Shown here piece by piece: positions 5,753-7,555 of a DNA stretch of 7,555 nucleotides; within the stretch, counting starts at the first letter, position 1; the number at the start of each line of letters is the position of its first letter. Made by a program: the position numbers and the translations under genes. The stretch is from Halobacteriales archaeon (GTDB taxonomy: Archaea; Thermoplasmatota; SW-10-69-26; JACQPN01; JAIVGT01): the NCBI GenBank assembly GCA_020201485.1, contig JAIVGT010000033.1, positions 1 through 7,555 on the forward strand, read 5' to 3'. The notes beneath the pieces were generated by a model. That model had not been told where the DNA came from. It saw only the letters and a program-made list of their open reading frames with translations, and did no database searches.

Positions 5753-6148
5753 TCAGGCGGGCTTGCCGCGCGCGGTCACCGCGGCCTGCAGGACCTCGCG
5801 GAAGCGCGCCGCCGAGAACGGCTTCGACAGCACGAAGTCCGTCACGCCACCGCTCTCCGCCAGGGGCTCGGAGCCGGCGGGATAGGCGCTGACGAGGACG
5901 CGCGTCGCGTGCGGCGCGACCTGCGCCGCGCGGCGCAGGAGCTGGATGCCGTCCATGCCCGGCATGCGGTAATCCGCGATGATGACGTCCACCCGGCGAC
6001 GGGCGAGCACGTCCAGCGCCTCGTCCCCGGAGGCGGCGGTCTCCAGGTCCACGCTCACCCCGGGCAGGGCGTTCCGCACGAGGAGCACCTCCGCGTCCAC
6101 GATGTCCGGCTCGTCGTCCACGAGGAGGACGGTCATCGCGCGCCGCAT
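5753..6148 (-). CDS. single-domain response regulator (receiver only), first gene of the doubled cassette
   Basis: This 131-residue CheY-like receiver has Asp11, Asp12 and Glu13 (VDDE), phosphoacceptor Asp59 in IIADYRMPGMDG, switch serine Ser87 in VSAY and Lys109 in SKPF. No output domain is attached. It is related to, but clearly diverged from, the other receiver in the cassette. The upstream Met at 6148 (MRRAMTVLL) is chosen because a TATA-like element centred near 6176 would place an archaeal-type transcript start at about 6150. The Met at 6136, four codons later, is the alternative and would give 127 residues. Neither has a Shine-Dalgarno site. The PAS-containing kinase follows after 70 nt. 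As the first gene on the strand it probably heads the transcript for at least this pair, perhaps for all four genes. Confidence 0.9.
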   Translation of the reverse strand: MRRAMTVLLVDDEPDIVDAEVLLVRNALPGVSVDLETAASGDEALDVLARRRVDVIIADYRMPGMDGIQLLRRAAQVAPHATRVLVSAYPAGSEPLAESGGVTDFVLSKPFSAARFREVLQAAVTARGKPA

Positions 6149-6172
6149 CGGCCGCACATCCGGCGGGGAGGG

Positions 6173-6179
6173 CAATAAG
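6173..6179 (-). promoter_or_regulatory. TATA-like element of the REC/kinase cassette
   Basis: On the minus strand this reads CTTATTG, the most A/T-rich run in the gap between the divergent genes. Its centre is about 26 nt before position 6150, just upstream of the ATG at 6148. That is the geometry of an archaeal TATA box driving a leaderless or nearly leaderless message, in agreement with the missing Shine-Dalgarno site. It depends on the host being archaeal. As a bacterial -10 element it would be a poor match. Confidence 0.4.
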
Positions 6180-6181
6180 CA

Positions 6182-6195
6182 CGATGGTCGCATCG
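6182..6195. promoter_or_regulatory. inverted repeat beside the TATA-like element
   Basis: CGATG (6182-6186) and CATCG (6191-6195) are exact complements around GTCG. The repeat lies directly upstream of the TATA-like element as read on the minus strand, where archaeal activators or the BRE region would sit. It could also serve the divergent coiled-coil gene. With 5-bp arms, chance is a real alternative. The rest of the gap at 6149-6283 shows only a small CGGCG/CGCCG stem (6217-6232). Confidence 0.3.
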
Positions 6196-6272
6196 ACGAA
6201 TCGCCTAGCGGGCGCGCGGCGAGGAAGCGCCGAACACCCTGATGTGCCTGCCACGCCATGCTGCGCGCACGC

Positions 6273-6277
6273 GGAGG
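6273..6277 (+). promoter_or_regulatory. Shine-Dalgarno site of the coiled-coil gene
   Basis: GGAGG ends 6 nt before the ATG at 6284. It decides in favour of this start over the in-frame ATG at 6242, whose extra 14 residues are Arg- and Cys-containing and unlike the rest of the protein. Confidence 0.7.
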
Positions 6278-6283
6278 ACGAGC

Positions 6284-6898
6284 ATGGCACAGCGTCTCAA
6301 GTCGAAGCGCGAGGTCCACGTGGACCCGCCCGCCCACGGCGATGCGAACGGCAACGGGAACGGCGAGTTGCACGTGCGCGGTTCGCCGGTCTACGACGTC
6401 GCCCTGGCCGAGGTCGAGCGCGTCGCGGGCAGCGAGGCCGAGCGGCGCCGCCTGGCGTCGGGCGTCCTGCGCGAGGCCCGGGGCGACGACGTGCTGCGCC
6501 TGCACGCCACGCTCCACGCCATGAACGCCCTGCGCGACCAGCTCTCCGCGGACATCGGCGACATCCAGCGCCGCCTCGGCTCGAGCGACCAGTCCATGGC
6601 TACGGAGCTGGAGCGGATGCGCTCCGAGACCGGCGAGGGCTTCGCCAAGACCTGGCAGACGGTGAACGAGCGCTTCGACAAGACGTGGGAGACCGTGGGC
6701 CACAACTTCGAGGCGACGAACGAGCGCACCTCGCGCGAGGTCACGGACCTGCGGGACGAGATCACGAAGGTCCTGGACAAGCGCTTCACGCACATCGACC
6801 AGACGTTCGCGTCCCTCCGCGCGGACATCGAGGTCGTGAAGGCGCTGCAGATGGACCTCATCAAGGAGCGCATCGGCCGCTCGGACACGCGCCGCTGA
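6284..6898 (+). CDS. coiled-coil protein with 11-residue repeats
   Basis: I do not recognise a named family for this 204-residue soluble protein. Residues 1-30 are basic and probably disordered, with an Asn-Gly triple repeat at 22-27. Residues 37-100 are mostly helical and charged (VYDVALAEVERVAG, then RDQLSADIGDIQRRL). Residues 120-185 form six consecutive 11-residue units in which hydrophobic or aromatic residues recur at positions 1, 4 or 5, and 8. The first two units are nearly identical (F-x-K-T-W-x-T-V). This hendecad spacing is typical of a long, gently right-handed coiled coil. A last helix with VVKALQMDLI closes the protein. There is no signal peptide or membrane helix. The gene starts after a strong ribosome-binding site and ends 10 nt before the gene for a membrane-anchored NEW3-like protein, so the two are probably an operon. 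A scaffold or tether is a reasonable guess only. Confidence 0.85.
   Translation: MAQRLKSKREVHVDPPAHGDANGNGNGELHVRGSPVYDVALAEVERVAGSEAERRRLASGVLREARGDDVLRLHATLHAMNALRDQLSADIGDIQRRLGSSDQSMATELERMRSETGEGFAKTWQTVNERFDKTWETVGHNFEATNERTSREVTDLRDEITKVLDKRFTHIDQTFASLRADIEVVKALQMDLIKERIGRSDTRR
6641..6838 (+). repeat. six tandem 33-bp units encoding hendecad coiled-coil repeats
   Basis: The units begin at 6641, 6674, 6707, 6740, 6773 and 6806. Units 1 and 2 are similar in DNA as well as protein, which suggests recent unit duplication. The later ones keep only the hydrophobic pattern (F/V/L at position 1, L, T or R with an aromatic or charged residue at 4-5, and V/T/I at 8). Confidence 0.6.
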
Positions 6899-6908
6899 CC
6901 GAGGCCGC

Positions 6909-7555
6909 ATGCCCACGACCCGCCGGGCCCGGAGCGCGAGCGCAGCCGCGCCGCTCCTCCTCGTGCTCGCCCTCCTCCTCGGCCCGCCGGCCGCGGCCCA
7001 GCTCGCCCCGCAGCTCGCGCTGTCCCTGCAGCCCGGCCGCATCGAGCTCCGCCCGGGCGGCGCCCAGGACGTGCAGGTGTCGGTCGCGAACCAGGGCCCC
7101 CTCGACGCCGGCGTGCAGCTCGCGCTGCAGGGCCTGCCCGCGGATTGGAGCGCCGCGCTCGTGCCGCCCGCGCTGCAGGTCCCGGCCGGGCAGACGGCGA
7201 GCGCCGTGCTGCGCGTCACCGCCGGCCAGGCAGCGACCGCGGCCTCGCTCACCGTCGCCGGCACGCTCCGCGACGCCGCCGGGCGGACCGCGGAGGCGCG
7301 CGCCCCGCTGCAGGTCGCGCTGGTCCTGCCCCCGGCGGTGCCCACGCCCGCGCCCGACACGAGCTGGATGTACATGGCGGCGGCGCTCGCCGTCGCCGCG
7401 CTCTCCGTGCTCGGCCTCGTGGCGCGCGAGCGCGGCGTGCGCGTCGCGCTGGCCGCCGAGGACAAGCCGGCGCGGCCGGGCACGTACGCCTACGTGCAGG
7501 TGGCCGTGACGAACGGCTCCCGCCGGGAGCGCCGCGTGGACCTCGCGGTCGAGGG
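6909..7555 (+). CDS. secreted, membrane-anchored NEW3-type beta-sandwich protein (3' end outside the window)
   Basis: The frame is open from the ATG at 6909 to the window end (215 residues seen). Residues 1-30 are a signal peptide: basic start with two Arg pairs or clusters, hydrophobic core PLLLVLALLLG, and an AAA|Q cleavage site near residue 30. Residues about 36-135 form a beta-sandwich with the hallmarks of NEW3 (NPCBM-associated) domains: LRPGGAQDVQVSVANQG, then LQGLPADWSAAL and VPAGQTASAVLRV, the LPxxW and PxGQ turns of that family. After a Pro-rich linker (PPAVPTPAPDTSW) there is one membrane helix (about 147-165), then ARERG, and a new strand series (ARPGTYAYVQVAVTNGS) that looks like the start of a second similar domain. 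Such domains bind surfaces or sugars or space out other modules. A weak GAGG lies 4 nt before the start. It probably shares a transcript with the coiled-coil gene. Secretion is well supported. The ligand is unknown. Confidence 0.82.
   Translation, partial: MPTTRRARSASAAAPLLLVLALLLGPPAAAQLAPQLALSLQPGRIELRPGGAQDVQVSVANQGPLDAGVQLALQGLPADWSAALVPPALQVPAGQTASAVLRVTAGQAATAASLTVAGTLRDAAGRTAEARAPLQVALVLPPAVPTPAPDTSWMYMAAALAVAALSVLGLVARERGVRVALAAEDKPARPGTYAYVQVAVTNGSRRERRVDLAVE

Noticed and set aside
1917..5892. Very long plus-strand open frames antisense to both kinases and receivers
   Set aside because: The minus strand carries intact kinase and receiver motifs throughout. The plus-strand products are Arg/Gly/Ala/Gln-rich shadows, so a giant antisense gene is not supported.
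6909..6999. Twin-arginine (Tat) export signal at the start of the NEW3-like protein
   Set aside because: There is an RR pair, but the usual S-R-R-x-F-L-K context is absent, so an ordinary Sec signal peptide is more likely.
6391..7483. Minus-strand open frames antisense to the coiled-coil and NEW3-like genes
   Set aside because: The plus strand has a Shine-Dalgarno site, a signal peptide and domain-level matches. The antisense products have no recognisable motif.
1..7555. CRISPR arrays, tRNA or rRNA genes, insertion sequences, integrases, toxin-antitoxin pairs
   Set aside because: I looked for regular spaced repeats, cloverleaf-like segments, terminal inverted repeats and transposase motifs and found none.

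Overview
This is a very GC-rich window, with third codon positions almost always G or C in the real genes. It comes from a prokaryote with a strong two-component signalling repertoire. Several traits fit a high-GC archaeon, perhaps a Thermoplasmatota lineage: two histidine kinases with H-boxes of the HEL(R/N)TPLTPI type, a free-standing MEDS-domain protein, a secreted NEW3-type beta-sandwich protein with a membrane anchor, and a TATA-like element about 26 nt upstream of a start codon that lacks a Shine-Dalgarno site. None of these excludes a GC-rich bacterium such as an actinobacterium, so the assignment is tentative.

Layout. Positions 1-55 hold the last 17 codons of a plus-strand gene. Positions 205-597 encode a small MoaE-like protein (molybdopterin synthase large-subunit fold) that lacks one of the usual active-site lysines. 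It converges, with a 2-nt gap, on a minus-strand gene (600-1415) for a stand-alone MEDS sensory-domain protein. A divergent intergenic region (1416-1655) carries an 18-bp perfect palindrome and two copies of a 10-bp palindromic-core motif. It is followed by a 64-residue plus-strand protein with a C-x2-C-x7-C-x13-H zinc-finger pattern (1656-1850).

The centre (6148 down to 1926, minus strand) is a doubled signalling cassette in the order REC, kinase, REC, kinase. Both response regulators are single receiver domains with no output domain. Both kinases begin with the same kind of six-helix membrane sensor. In the downstream kinase this sensor is rich in histidines. In the upstream kinase the histidines at the same positions are replaced and a PAS domain is added. 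The second REC gene overlaps its kinase by 4 nt (ATGA). The layout suggests duplication of a REC-kinase unit followed by divergence of the sensor.

The right end (6284 to the window edge, plus strand) diverges from the cassette. It holds a coiled-coil protein built on 11-residue repeats, then, 10 nt later, a secreted or membrane-anchored protein with one extracytoplasmic NEW3-like domain, one transmembrane helix and the beginning of another beta-sandwich domain (cut by the window end).

Together, the two kinases, two lone receivers and the MEDS protein look like a sensory module whose output is protein-protein signalling rather than direct transcription control. How it is wired is inference. 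I saw no tRNA, rRNA, CRISPR array, insertion sequence or integrase.
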